A stretch of 64,000 nt of DNA from Bacteroidia bacterium. GTDB lineage: Bacteria; Bacteroidota; Bacteroidia; Chitinophagales; UBA2359. The translations under genes were made by a program, and so were the position numbers. Position 1 is the stretch's first letter, and each line of letters opens with the position of its first letter. A model generated the notes under the pieces. The model had not been told where the DNA came from and did not search any database. It saw only the letters and a list, made by a program, of their open reading frames with translations. The stretch covers positions 1 through 64,000 of the forward strand of contig JAUHXA010000024.1 of NCBI GenBank assembly GCA_030427245.1. Reading direction: 5' to 3'. Below are positions 26,474 to 35,637 of this stretch, piece after piece.

Positions 26474-27898
26474 TCACTCAAATAAGTCATCCATCGTTAT
26501 TTCATTCTGTACCAAAGAGGTAGAATGTTTGTTACGTTCCAAGCCATAGGTCGTTATCATGGTCAGAAAAATGGCTTTTCGAGTTTTCGTTTCACTGCGA
26601 AAAGTGCCTATTTTATTCCTCAGATTATCGCTGTATGCCTTGGTTATCAAGTAGGGATTAATCGAATATTTCACCTCACAAAGATTCACTACTTGGTCTC
26701 TCCTATCAATCACCAAATCAATTTGCGCTCCTTTCAAAGATTTGGTACTTTTCCAAGACGAGGCATAACTAATGACTCCACTGATTCCCAATGCTTTTTT
26801 GATTTGCGGAATGTGTGCCAAGCATATTTGCTCAAAAGCATAACCTGCCCATGCTCTCTGTCTGGGATTGTCAATCGCATTTATCCAAATTCCCTCATCG
26901 TAGTGAGTGTTATTTTTGATGAACTTCAAATAGAACAAACTGTAAAAATCAGACAATCGGTATAATACACTCTTTGATTTTTTGTTAAACAAGGTATAAG
27001 GAGTGATAAAACCACTCTCCTCCAACTCGTTCAATCGCTTGGTTAAACTCCCTCCCGTTTTCAAACCTGTCACCTCAGTCAATTCTTTTCGGGTCATTCC
27101 TTTCGCTTTTGTGGCCAAACCTGCAATAATCATTTCGTAATTTTCAGGTTTTTTGAACAAAGAAGCAAATAAGTTTTGAAATTCTGATTCCAACAATGCT
27201 CCTTTCCGAAAACACAGTTCTTCAATATTTTGTGCAGCACTTTTCTCAGGAGAAACGGCATCCAAATAATAGGGAATCCCACCCATGACCATATACAATT
27301 GAAGGATTTGATACCTGTCCAATACATTGTTTTTGGACTGCAACATCCGTTCTGTTTCTTGCAGAGTGAAAGGATGAATTTTGATGCGTTCTGTCACTCG
27401 ATTGTGCAAACCACCATGATTGCTAATGAGTTCGTTAATCATCCATGAAGCCGCAGAACCACAAGTTACCAAAATAATATCTTTACGATTCGTTGCCCAA
27501 CTGTTCCAAAAATGCTCCAATGCCATCAGAAAATCCGAATTGCGGGTGTCAAACCACGGCAATTCATCCCAAAAAATCACCTTCTTTCGATTTTCTTCAA
27601 TCGTTTCTAAATGGTCAATCAATCGCTGAAAAGCTTCCAACCAATTTTCTGGTTTTTCATCAAAGGAAATTTTTGCTTGTCTTTGAAGTCCAAGATGAAA
27701 ATTGGTCAATTGTTGCGTTGTATTTGCATTTGCCAATCCTGTCAATTGAAAATCAAATTGGTATTGAAAATATTCTCGCACCAAAAAAGTCTTTCCTACT
27801 CGTCGTCGCCCATATAGAGCTACAAATTCCGATTTGTGGCTTTCTTTTACCTTGTCCAGTTGCTTGATTTCTTTCTCTCTTCCGATGATGTCGTTCAT
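26474..27898 (-). CDS. AAA ATPase with DUF234/PD-(D/E)XK-like C-terminus
   Basis: The protein has 474 residues. Walker A is GRRRVGKT (30-37) and Walker B KVIFWDELPW. In the middle lies a winged-helix segment (GMTRKELTEVTGL ... LNELEESGFI), and the C-terminus has GAQIDLVIDRR ... NLCEVKYS, which fits the D ... ExK pattern of the PD-(D/E)XK-like fold in DUF234 proteins. The family (archaeal-type STAND-like ATPases) is common and patchily distributed in Bacteroidota, and its cellular role is not established; defence or mobile-element functions have been suggested. The gene stands alone, with four copies of a TTTGGCTGAAT-type motif just upstream. Confidence 0.87.
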   Translation of the reverse strand: MNDIIGREKEIKQLDKVKESHKSEFVALYGRRRVGKTFLVREYFQYQFDFQLTGLANANTTQQLTNFHLGLQRQAKISFDEKPENWLEAFQRLIDHLETIEENRKKVIFWDELPWFDTRNSDFLMALEHFWNSWATNRKDIILVTCGSAASWMINELISNHGGLHNRVTERIKIHPFTLQETERMLQSKNNVLDRYQILQLYMVMGGIPYYLDAVSPEKSAAQNIEELCFRKGALLESEFQNLFASLFKKPENYEMIIAGLATKAKGMTRKELTEVTGLKTGGSLTKRLNELEESGFITPYTLFNKKSKSVLYRLSDFYSLFYLKFIKNNTHYDEGIWINAIDNPRQRAWAGYAFEQICLAHIPQIKKALGISGVISYASSWKSTKSLKGAQIDLVIDRRDQVVNLCEVKYSINPYLITKAYSDNLRNKIGTFRSETKTRKAIFLTMITTYGLERNKHSTSLVQNEITMDDLFE

Positions 27899-27912
27899 AG
27901 AGTTTGGTGTTT

Positions 27913-28011
27913 ATTCAGCCAAATCTAATCAAAAAATATCAAATTTGGCTGAATTGAAGAGCTAAAACAGCCAAATTCACCTAAAAAAACACAGTTTTGG
28001 CTGAATTGAAG
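27913..28011. promoter_or_regulatory. Fourfold operator-like repeat upstream of the AAA ATPase
   Basis: ATTCAGCCAAAT (27913-27924) and ATTTGGCTGAAT (27943-27954) are perfect 12-bp inverted partners with 18 bases between. A second pair, cagccaaatt (27968-27977) and ttttggctgaattgaag (27995-28011), repeats the arrangement. The cluster sits 15-115 bases upstream of the ATPase start and looks like a binding-site array. Confidence 0.6.
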
Positions 28012-28031
28012 TCTAACGCCTGTCACCTTCT

Positions 28032-29855
28032 TCAAAAAGCATATCCACCTTTCTCCACCACAAAATCTGCAATATTCCTCCGCAACTCTTTCGGATTCAC
28101 ATCATAATCAGGCAACAACAAACGCAACATGTGATTCAAGTTCTTTTTTTGCCGCCCTTCTGCAAAACTCGCTACGGCTTCTTTTGACACCTTTTGCACA
28201 TTAGCCAAAGACTCATAAAAGTACAATTGCATCATTTGGGTTTGAATCGGGAGTTTTGATTTATCCGCATCTGCTTTTTGCTGCAATTTCAGCACCTTCA
28301 ATAAGACCGACTCACACACATAGACTTCCGCCAAAATATCCGACAAATTCAAAATGATTTCCTGTTCGTCCACCATTTTCTTACGCAATTTTTTACCCGC
28401 CGTTCCCAACACCAATAAAAAAGCATTTTTCATGCTTTGCACCATGCGTTTTTCCACTGCAAACGCTCCTTTTCCTTTGACAGGATTCAACTGCTTCAAT
28501 AAGTATTTCGGTATTTTTTTACCCGCCATTATCAGGTCAATCTCTTTTGTTTGCAGGCTACGCTTGGAAAGCTCTGCAATCGTCAATAGGCGGTTCACCT
28601 CATTTGTGCCTTCATATATCTTGGTAATTCGAGCATCTCGATAGCCCATTTCGATACCCGTTTCTACGGCATAGCCCATCCCTCCATGAATTTGCAACAC
28701 TTCATCCGTAGCATAACAAGCCAAATCCGACCCCTTCACTTTGATAATCGAACATTCAATGGCAAACTCTCTAACCGACTGAATTTTGGCTTCTCCTGAG
28801 GACATTCCTGCGGCTTCAAATTCGGCTGCTTTCAGGTCAATATTTCGGGCAGTGCGGTAAATAGCCGCATCCATCGCAAAGGTTTTCATGGTGATGTCGC
28901 CGATTTTGTATTGAATTGCTCCAAATTCTGCAATCGCTTTGCCAAACTGTTTGCGAGTTGTGGCGTATTCTACGGCTTTGTCGAGTAAAAATTTGCAGCC
29001 TCCAACACCGCCTGTACCTGCTTTCATTCGCCCTGAGTTCAAAATATTCAGTGCCATTTTGAAGCCGCCTTCTCTTTCTCCCAACAAGTTTTCACCAGGA
29101 ATTTTGCAATTGTCAAAATACAACTGAACCGTTGAAGAACCTTTGATGCCCATTTTCTTTTCTTCTGGTCCGATGGTCAATCCTTCAAAATTGCGTTCAA
29201 CGATAAAGGCAGACAAGGTTTTGTCTTGGTCGATTTTGGCGAAAACGATGAATACATCCGCAATACCGCCATTGGTAATCCACACTTTCTGCCCATTCAA
29301 AGCATAAGAATCGTCGGCTATCGAATGAATGGCTTTGCTTCTACCCGAGTTGGCATCTGAGCCAGCTTCGGGTTCGGTCAGTGCATAGGCTGCAATCCAT
29401 TCACCTGTTGCTATTTTGGGTAAGTATTTCTTTTTTTGGGCTTCGGTGCCGTAATAGACGATGGGCAGTGAACCAATTGAAGTTTGTGCGCCAATCGTTG
29501 TAGCAAAGGAATAAGCACCAGATATTTTCTCGGAGAAGATGGTATTAGAGGTAAAATCCAAGCCCATGCCGCCATACTCTTCGGGTATGCCGATGCCACA
29601 CAAGCCCAATTCTGCCGCTTTCCGAAATACTTCCAAAATCTCTGGTCGGTCTTCTTCCTTGCTGATTTCCAATTCTCTTCCTCGCTTGAAGAAAGGTTCT
29701 TGGATTTCTTTGACACAAAAATCTGTCACCATTTCTGCAATCATTTGCTGCTCTTCGCTCCATTCTTCGGAGATAAAAACGTCATTTGGATTGGTTTCTT
29801 CAATTAGGAAATGTCCGCCTTTGCAGGTGGAGTTTGTTTGAGTTGTTATTGTCAT
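28032..29855 (-). CDS. Acyl-CoA dehydrogenase (FadE-like, long form)
   Basis: The protein has 607 residues, longer than the ~380 of short-chain enzymes and matching the long-form family seen in Bacteroidota, with an extra C-terminal helical domain like that of VLCAD/ACAD9. Visible are the FAD-binding TALTEPEAGSDA and WITNGG segments, the substrate-side GIKGSSTVQLYFDN and LGEREGGFKMAL, and KIYEGTNEVNR, which holds the catalytic Glu. It performs the first step of fatty-acid beta-oxidation, using FAD to form trans-2-enoyl-CoA. An enoyl-CoA hydratase lies about 3.6 kb away but is not in an operon with it. Confidence 0.93.
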   Translation of the reverse strand: MTITTQTNSTCKGGHFLIEETNPNDVFISEEWSEEQQMIAEMVTDFCVKEIQEPFFKRGRELEISKEEDRPEILEVFRKAAELGLCGIGIPEEYGGMGLDFTSNTIFSEKISGAYSFATTIGAQTSIGSLPIVYYGTEAQKKKYLPKIATGEWIAAYALTEPEAGSDANSGRSKAIHSIADDSYALNGQKVWITNGGIADVFIVFAKIDQDKTLSAFIVERNFEGLTIGPEEKKMGIKGSSTVQLYFDNCKIPGENLLGEREGGFKMALNILNSGRMKAGTGGVGGCKFLLDKAVEYATTRKQFGKAIAEFGAIQYKIGDITMKTFAMDAAIYRTARNIDLKAAEFEAAGMSSGEAKIQSVREFAIECSIIKVKGSDLACYATDEVLQIHGGMGYAVETGIEMGYRDARITKIYEGTNEVNRLLTIAELSKRSLQTKEIDLIMAGKKIPKYLLKQLNPVKGKGAFAVEKRMVQSMKNAFLLVLGTAGKKLRKKMVDEQEIILNLSDILAEVYVCESVLLKVLKLQQKADADKSKLPIQTQMMQLYFYESLANVQKVSKEAVASFAEGRQKKNLNHMLRLLLPDYDVNPKELRRNIADFVVEKGGYAF

Positions 29856-30115
29856 TGGATTAGAGGTTGTGTTGAAGTACTTTTTTTTGTAAATATACGC
29901 TATTATTTTTCTGTGTGTAAATCAAAAAAGAGCAACAGGTTCTAAACCTTGTGCAATGTCGACCAAAGGCATTGAAAAGGTCAAAAATCGCTTCAACAAC
30001 AAAGGACTTTTTTGGGAAATGAAAACACTGCCCGACAAAACGAAAAGTTGAAATGTCACTTTTGTTAAAGAAGGTTGTGAAGGCGTTGTTTAAGGCACCT
30101 TAAATCAGTCTCTCC

Positions 30116-32833
30116 CTAAATCCTTCCGCTTCTCTCCAACATCCCCTTAAAGTGTTCTCCAAATTCCTTGTTCTCCATCAATTCTTCCATCGTCAAGTGC
30201 ATTCGATAACGCCAATAATGTGGAATCACATCAGGCTGATTGATGCGTTCTTTTTCAGGATTTGGATGTTGCAGTTCTTCGCTCATACCCAACAAATCCG
30301 ACAGCGGAAATACTGCCCACATACTCGGAAAATCCAAATGTTGCTGAACAATTTGCTGTGACAGATCCGTAGAACAGGTAGCTGGAGCTTGTCCGCTACG
30401 CTGCAATTCATTGTTGTAAAACCGCTGAATGTAATCCCTCTTACTCTCTTTCCACCACAGGCGAATCGGCTGACTGTCATGCGTTGATGGGCTGCAAACC
30501 GATAGATATGGCACATCGGCGGCTTGTAAAAATTCTGTATTTGGATTTTTGGACATACTCTGAATTTCGAGGGTTAACAAGTCCAAATCCTTCAATACTT
30601 GCGGCACACAAGCGGGAATCATACCCAAATCTTCGGCACAAATCAGCATATCCGTTGCCGCCTTGATAGAAGGCAGTTTGGTCATTGCAGATTCCGTCCA
30701 AAGTTCTTCTTGACGGTTAAAGAAATAATCTTGATACAAGGCTTGCAGGTTGCCTTGAACATGGGAAGGAAAATACCGAAAAGAACGGGTATTTTGAAGT
30801 CCAAAACGGGGGTGAAAAGCTTGTTTTTCAGAACCGCTTTCTTCAATAAACAAGACTTCACCATGCAGTTTCAACAATCCATGCTTCAAATGAATCTGTC
30901 CCTCATTTGCGTTTGATTTGAAATAATCGTCCACCTTGCGTTGGGTGTCAAAATCCGCTTGAAAAGCAAAACGATTGCCGACCGAAGGCTGCAAAAAAGT
31001 GTGCATCACGTAATCTGCTTGATCGCCGAAAAGTTCGAGTAGGTGTTCGTGGGTGATGAAGGGTTTGCAGAGTCTATCGTAGTCAAAGCCGATTCCTCTT
31101 TGATAAAATTCACTGACTGTCACTGGAATAGCGGGGTAGAAATAACCCAGTTTGGCTTGTGTGGAATGGTAAGGGACTTGCCAAATTCGGAAAAAGCCCA
31201 AAATGTGGTCAATCCGAAAGGCATCAAAATACCTCGAAAGTATCTTCAATCGGTTTTGCCACCACGCATAGCCATCTCGTGCCATTACATTCCAATTGTA
31301 GGTCGGGAAGCCCCAATTTTGTCCTTCGTCAGAAAACTGATCGGGTGGCGCACCCGCTTGTGCATCCATGTGATAGAGGTGTGGCTGTGTCCAAGCATCA
31401 ACGCTGTGTCGGTAAATCCCTATCGGAATGTCTCCTTTCAAAACAATGTTGTGTTTTCGGGCGTATTCGCTGACTTCATGCAGTTGTTTGTCCAAATAAA
31501 ATTGAAGAAAATAGTAAAAGGCAATGTCGTCAAAGCTTTCACTTTTTTCACTGCAAGCCTGTTCCATCCTTTCCTCCGAGAAAGTGCTGTTTTCGCCCCA
31601 TTCATTGAAGTTGGCAGTACCATGTTGGTCTCTCAATACGCAGAAAAAGGCGTAGGATTTGAGCCAATGTTTGCTGCCTTCAAAGAAAGTTTTGAAGGCT
31701 TTGCTTTTGAGAAACTTGCCTTTGGTCGCTTCAAAAATTTGTCGGGCAAATCGAAGTTTGTTTTGATTGACCAATTCATAATCAACGGTTTCCAAAGCGT
31801 TGAGTTGCAATTGAAGGTCTTGGTATTCTTTTTTATCAATTACTTTTTTGAATCCGTCTATCGCTTCAATGTTCAAATACATCGGATGTAAGGCAAAAAC
31901 GGAAATGGCAGCGTAGGGATAGGAGTCAATCCAAGTACCTGTGGCCGAAGTGTCGTTGATAGGCAGGATTTGTGCCATTTTCATACCAACTTGTGCCGCC
32001 CAATCCACAAACAATTTGATGTCGGTAAATTCACCAATTCCCAAACCGTTTTTTGTTCGAAGCGAAAAAACGGGAATCGCCATGCCTGTACCTTTCCAGT
32101 CGCCTTTCGGATGCTTGAAATAGTGATCATAAACGATGTTGAGGTGATGATCTTTGATTTGGTGAGACGGCAAAACTCGATTCTCACCGTCTTCCCAATA
32201 GACGACTTCTTTTGTTTTGGTATCGTAAATGCCGTATTTGTATTCGATGTTCATCCCTGCCACAAAGGACACACTGCCCGACCAAAGCGGATAGTCTTCG
32301 TTCCCCAACAAAAGTGGCTTGCCTGTTCCCCAATTGCCCAATGCGGGAATATTGCCCAATACGCAAAGTCTTTGGTGCTGTTCGACTCTCGGCACATTGA
32401 TTTGAAAGCGAATAATGGGATGGGCTACCGATTTTTTGGCTTTGGGAAAAGGGGATTTGTATTTTTTGGGATGGAAAATCACCTTCAAAAATGCGGAATT
32501 GTACAGCGCATTTTCGGGATGATACTTCGCCCGCCAAGCATCCTTCAAGGCAATGTTTTCACTCTGTTCCTCCTGTTCGTTCGTCAAAGAAAAAGTCCGA
32601 TAGTCTCCCCATTCTCGCTTGAGTTCTTGATCTTCTTCATTGACCAAGACATATTGATACTCAAATGAAGGAACATCTACTTCAATGCTCTCTTCCCAAT
32701 TCCCATCACCTTTGTGACTTAGTTTTAAGGCGGCAGACAAGTCGCCCTTGCCCAGTTCTGCAAGGTTTCCTGTCACTACGAGGCGTTCGCCCCATTGGGT
32801 GTGGTAGTTGGTTTTGAAGGTTATTTTTGGCAT
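30116..32833 (-). CDS. malQ: 4-alpha-glucanotransferase, DPE2-like (two CBM20 + GH77)
   Basis: The protein has 905 residues. Two starch-binding CBM20 modules (~1-95, with WGERLVVTGNLAELG, and ~133-235, with LCVLGNIPALGNWG) precede a GH77 domain. The catalytic triad is visible: nucleophile D542 in AFRIDHILGFF, acid/base E734 in CAEDLGM, and D786 in STHDSQPIR. Bacterial MalQ is ~500-690 residues and lacks CBM20, so this has the layout of plant DPE2 and related bacterial amylomaltases, which move glucose from maltose to a branched glucan. No signal peptide, so cytosolic. A CAAAATTA (TAATTTTG on the minus strand) at 32869-32876 is a likely -7 box. Confidence 0.93.
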   Translation of the reverse strand: MPKITFKTNYHTQWGERLVVTGNLAELGKGDLSAALKLSHKGDGNWEESIEVDVPSFEYQYVLVNEEDQELKREWGDYRTFSLTNEQEEQSENIALKDAWRAKYHPENALYNSAFLKVIFHPKKYKSPFPKAKKSVAHPIIRFQINVPRVEQHQRLCVLGNIPALGNWGTGKPLLLGNEDYPLWSGSVSFVAGMNIEYKYGIYDTKTKEVVYWEDGENRVLPSHQIKDHHLNIVYDHYFKHPKGDWKGTGMAIPVFSLRTKNGLGIGEFTDIKLFVDWAAQVGMKMAQILPINDTSATGTWIDSYPYAAISVFALHPMYLNIEAIDGFKKVIDKKEYQDLQLQLNALETVDYELVNQNKLRFARQIFEATKGKFLKSKAFKTFFEGSKHWLKSYAFFCVLRDQHGTANFNEWGENSTFSEERMEQACSEKSESFDDIAFYYFLQFYLDKQLHEVSEYARKHNIVLKGDIPIGIYRHSVDAWTQPHLYHMDAQAGAPPDQFSDEGQNWGFPTYNWNVMARDGYAWWQNRLKILSRYFDAFRIDHILGFFRIWQVPYHSTQAKLGYFYPAIPVTVSEFYQRGIGFDYDRLCKPFITHEHLLELFGDQADYVMHTFLQPSVGNRFAFQADFDTQRKVDDYFKSNANEGQIHLKHGLLKLHGEVLFIEESGSEKQAFHPRFGLQNTRSFRYFPSHVQGNLQALYQDYFFNRQEELWTESAMTKLPSIKAATDMLICAEDLGMIPACVPQVLKDLDLLTLEIQSMSKNPNTEFLQAADVPYLSVCSPSTHDSQPIRLWWKESKRDYIQRFYNNELQRSGQAPATCSTDLSQQIVQQHLDFPSMWAVFPLSDLLGMSEELQHPNPEKERINQPDVIPHYWRYRMHLTMEELMENKEFGEHFKGMLERSGRI

Positions 32834-32868
32834 GACTGTTAGTTGTTTTGATTTTTCTTGTATTAAGG

Positions 32869-32876
32869 CAAAATTA
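32869..32876 (-). promoter_or_regulatory. -7 element of the glucanotransferase gene (TAATTTTG)
   Basis: This is an exact TAnnTTTG match on the minus strand, 35 bases before the malQ start codon. No convincing -33 element was seen. Confidence 0.4.
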
Positions 32877-32932
32877 GGAAATAAAGCGTTTTGAAGAGGG
32901 TTTTAGAGAATTGTTTTTTTGTTTGGTGGGAA

Positions 32933-33354
32933 ATGGATATATTTAAGGGGATTATCCATCAAGTTGAAGGCGGCCATGTATTGGCAGGCTATAACTATTT
33001 TCCTATAAATATGGTTGGATGGTGACGATTGATGAAGAAGGTAATTTTTGTGAGGAATTGGGTTGTGTGGAGACGATTGTAAATATTGAGAACACAGAGG
33101 CACAGGAACACAGAGGTTTTTTGCAGATTGGTCCGAATCCTGTGAGAGATAGGGCTAAAATCAACTACCAAATTCCCAAAGATGGACTTTTACAAGTATA
33201 TGATTTGCAGGGTAAATTAATGGAGAGTTGGGAATTGAAAATGGAGGATGAAGCATTGGATTTGGATATTGAAGCTTGGGAGAGTGGATTGTATTTGTAT
33301 AAAGTCAGCATTGAAGGAAGAGAAGTGAGTAGTGGGAAATTGGTGGTTGAATAA
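32933..33354 (+). pseudogene. 3' remnant of a T9SS-sorted propeller-type protein
   Basis: An ATG at 32933 opens a frame containing VEGGHVLAGYNYFP, the centre of a DGGY-type propeller repeat, and stops at 33025. The continuation (KYGWMVTIDEEGNF, the end of the same repeat) is in another frame from ~33005. That frame runs to 33354 and contains a full type A T9SS C-terminal domain (IGPNPVRDRAKINYQI, LQVYDLQGKLM, GLYLYKVSIEG). A frameshift and loss of the 5' part are the simplest explanation. A short expressed protein from 33019 (111 aa) cannot be excluded but would lack a signal peptide. Confidence 0.7.
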
Positions 33355-33381
33355 CCATTGAAGTAGAAAAGCCAACACCAA

Positions 33382-33425
33382 AATGAATGAAAAGAGAAGG
33401 ATTTATTCCCTCCTTTTCATTCATT
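33382..33425. terminator. Bidirectional terminator overlapping the hydratase stop codon
   Basis: AATGAATGAAAAG (33382-33394) and CTTTTCATTCATT (33413-33425) form a perfect 13-bp stem between convergent transcription units. The right arm reaches into the stop codon of the enoyl-CoA hydratase gene. Confidence 0.7.
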
Positions 33426-34296
33426 ACTCCCACCAAGGATAAAACCTTGGCATTTCCGAAGCCTTCTGCGTAAAATTCGGCTTGCGCTTCTCCAAAAAAG
33501 AAGCAACTCCTTCCTTGCCATCCGCTAAACTCGCATAATAAATCGCCAGAGAATCCACCTTGTGTGCCTCAATCGGATGCGCTGTTGCGGCATTTCGATA
33601 CATCATTTGTCGGGTCAAGGCAATCGCAACGGGGCTGTGTGCTGCGATTTTTCGAGCGATTTTGTAGGCTTCTTCAAGGAGTTCATCGGCGGGGTAAATG
33701 CCCTTCACATAACCCGCCGCCAAAGCCGCTTCAGGTTTCAGAATTTCGCCCGTATAAGTCCACTCCAAAGCCGTAGAGATGCCCACAATTCGGGGCAAAA
33801 ACCAAGTCGAACAAGCTTCGGGTGTGATGCCGATTTTGTTGAAGACAAAGCCAATTCGTGCATATTCCGAAGCCAAGCGAATGTCCATTGCACAGGTCAT
33901 CGTTGCGCCAATGCCAACAGCCGCCCCATTGATAGCCGCAATCACGGGCTTTTTGCAGTCGTAAATCGCCAAAGTCACTCGTCCTCCCGTATCCCTCACG
34001 CCTTCAATCATTTCGGGTTCATCCAAACGATTTTCCATGTCTTCCATTGTAGGGTGAAAATCTTCGTCCAAACCAAAGACATTGCCCACTACGGACAAGT
34101 CCATTCCCGCACAAAAAGCACGTCCTGCCCCCGTCACAACAATCACTCGAATGTTGTCGTCTTCACTTGCTTTATTGAAAACATCCACCAACTCATTTGC
34201 CATTTCCACCGTAAAAGCATTCATTTTGTCGGGGCGATTCAAAGTAAGCGTTAAAATATAATCTTTGACTTCTAATTTTAGTGTGTTGTATTTCAT
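33424..34296 (-). CDS. Enoyl-CoA hydratase/isomerase family protein (crotonase fold)
   Basis: The protein has 290 residues. LNRPDKMNAFT and GAGRAFCAGMDLS carry the first oxyanion-hole segment, INGAAVGIGATM the second, and GITPEACSTW places the likely catalytic Glu at 160. A second catalytic Glu at the position equivalent to Glu144 of rat hydratase is not obvious, so hydratase versus isomerase or another crotonase activity is open. The natural reaction would be hydration of 2-enoyl-CoA in beta-oxidation, which agrees with the nearby acyl-CoA dehydrogenase. The start leaves 75 bases to the helicase gene upstream of it on the same strand. Confidence 0.9.
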   Translation of the reverse strand: MKYNTLKLEVKDYILTLTLNRPDKMNAFTVEMANELVDVFNKASEDDNIRVIVVTGAGRAFCAGMDLSVVGNVFGLDEDFHPTMEDMENRLDEPEMIEGVRDTGGRVTLAIYDCKKPVIAAINGAAVGIGATMTCAMDIRLASEYARIGFVFNKIGITPEACSTWFLPRIVGISTALEWTYTGEILKPEAALAAGYVKGIYPADELLEEAYKIARKIAAHSPVAIALTRQMMYRNAATAHPIEAHKVDSLAIYYASLADGKEGVASFLEKRKPNFTQKASEMPRFYPWWE

Positions 34297-34371
34297 GAGT
34301 ATGAATAAAAGTAAAAATGAAAAAAATACACGAAGAACAGAAAATGCAGAATCTTATCTCCCAATATCCAA

Positions 34372-35526
34372 TCAGAATCCATGTAAATCAACTTCCTCTG
34401 TATAACTCAATTGAATCCATTTCCCCATTTTCTTTTGAATGATTTTGAAATGATGTAACTCTTCTTTTGTCACCAAAGAAATTGCATCACCCGAAGCCTC
34501 CGCTCGTCCCGTTCTACCAATTCGATGAATATAGTCCTTAGGCGATCGGGGCAATTCGTAGTTGATGACACAAGGTAAAAACTCTATGTCAATTCCACGA
34601 GAAAGTAAGTCCGTTGCGACCAAAATCCGCACCTCCCCCGCTTTGAATTTTGCCAAAGCCCTCGTTCTTGCCCCCTGTGATTTTTTGCCGTGAATCGCCA
34701 AAGCTTCTATTCCGTTTTTCTTCAATTTGAGAACCACATTGTCGACTTTTCGAGACGAAGAAGCAAAAATCAAAACCTGTTTCCAATCTTTTGTTTGGAG
34801 CAAGTAGCGCAAAAATGGCCCTTTTCTCTCCTCTGTCACCAAATAAGCAGATTGATTGATGAGTTCTATATCGGTTTCCTTGCTTTCGCTTTTCTCTTCA
34901 ATTTTTATAACCTCGGGATTCGTCAACAAAAGCGACTTGACTTCTTGCACCTCCTTGCTGAGTGTAGCCGAAAAGAGGAGATTTTGCCGCCTCTTGGGCA
35001 GCAATGCCAAAATTTCATTGATTTCTTCCTGAAAACTGCGGTTCAGCATTTTGTCAGCTTCGTCCAATACAAGCGTTTTCACATCAGATAGATGCACCGC
35101 TTTTGAAGCGACCAACTCCAATAGTCTCCCGGGTGTTGCAGTCAAAACATGCACATTTTGCAGGGCAATCATTTGAGGATTGATGGACACCCCTCCAAAA
35201 ACGGCTAAGGACTTGATGTGTTTGGGTAAAAGGTTTCCAAACTCCTGAAAAACTTCCTGAACTTGCATCGCCAATTCTCTTGTAGGCACCAAGACCAAGA
35301 CCTTTACATGCCTATTCTTCAAAGCTCGATCTACCTGCAATTTCATCAAAATAGGCAGCACAAAACTTGCCGTTTTTCCCGAACCCGTTTTCGCAATACC
35401 CAATACGTCCTTGCCCATCAAAACGTGGGGAATAGCAGCTTTTTGGATAGGCGTAGCTTGTTTGTAATCGAGCGAAGCCAAAGCTTCGATTAAGGAAGAG
35501 GGTAAACCCAAGTTGTTGAAAGACAT
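34372..35526 (-). CDS. DEAD-box RNA helicase (RhlE-like, short form)
   Basis: The protein has 384 residues, almost exactly the two RecA-like domains with no C-terminal extension. Motifs: Q-motif ATPIQKAAIPHV, motif I AKTGSGKT, Ia PTRELAMQV, TPGRLLEL, II LDEADKML, III FSATLSKEV, and VI HRIGRTGRA. These enzymes unwind RNA duplexes with ATP in ribosome assembly, RNA decay or cold adaptation. The lack of a basic C-terminal tail, present in most RhlE proteins, means target binding must come from the core or a partner. Confidence 0.93.
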   Translation of the reverse strand: MSFNNLGLPSSLIEALASLDYKQATPIQKAAIPHVLMGKDVLGIAKTGSGKTASFVLPILMKLQVDRALKNRHVKVLVLVPTRELAMQVQEVFQEFGNLLPKHIKSLAVFGGVSINPQMIALQNVHVLTATPGRLLELVASKAVHLSDVKTLVLDEADKMLNRSFQEEINEILALLPKRRQNLLFSATLSKEVQEVKSLLLTNPEVIKIEEKSESKETDIELINQSAYLVTEERKGPFLRYLLQTKDWKQVLIFASSSRKVDNVVLKLKKNGIEALAIHGKKSQGARTRALAKFKAGEVRILVATDLLSRGIDIEFLPCVINYELPRSPKDYIHRIGRTGRAEASGDAISLVTKEELHHFKIIQKKMGKWIQLSYTEEVDLHGF

Positions 35527-35552
35527 TTTTTGTTTTTGATGTAGAAAATAAA

Positions 35553-35593
35553 AATTAAAAAAGTGTCAGAAATATAGGAATCTCTGACACTTT
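35553..35593 (-). terminator. Intrinsic terminator of the thioredoxin-like gene
   Basis: Read on the minus strand, CAAAGTGTCAGA pairs with TCTGACACTT and is followed by TTTTTTAATTTT. It lies about 45 bases after the thioredoxin-like gene stop and just upstream of the helicase start, so it separates the two units. Confidence 0.75.
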
Positions 35594-35637
35594 GTAGATA
35601 GGATTTTGTGATGAAATGCTGTTTCATCCAAAAAAAA

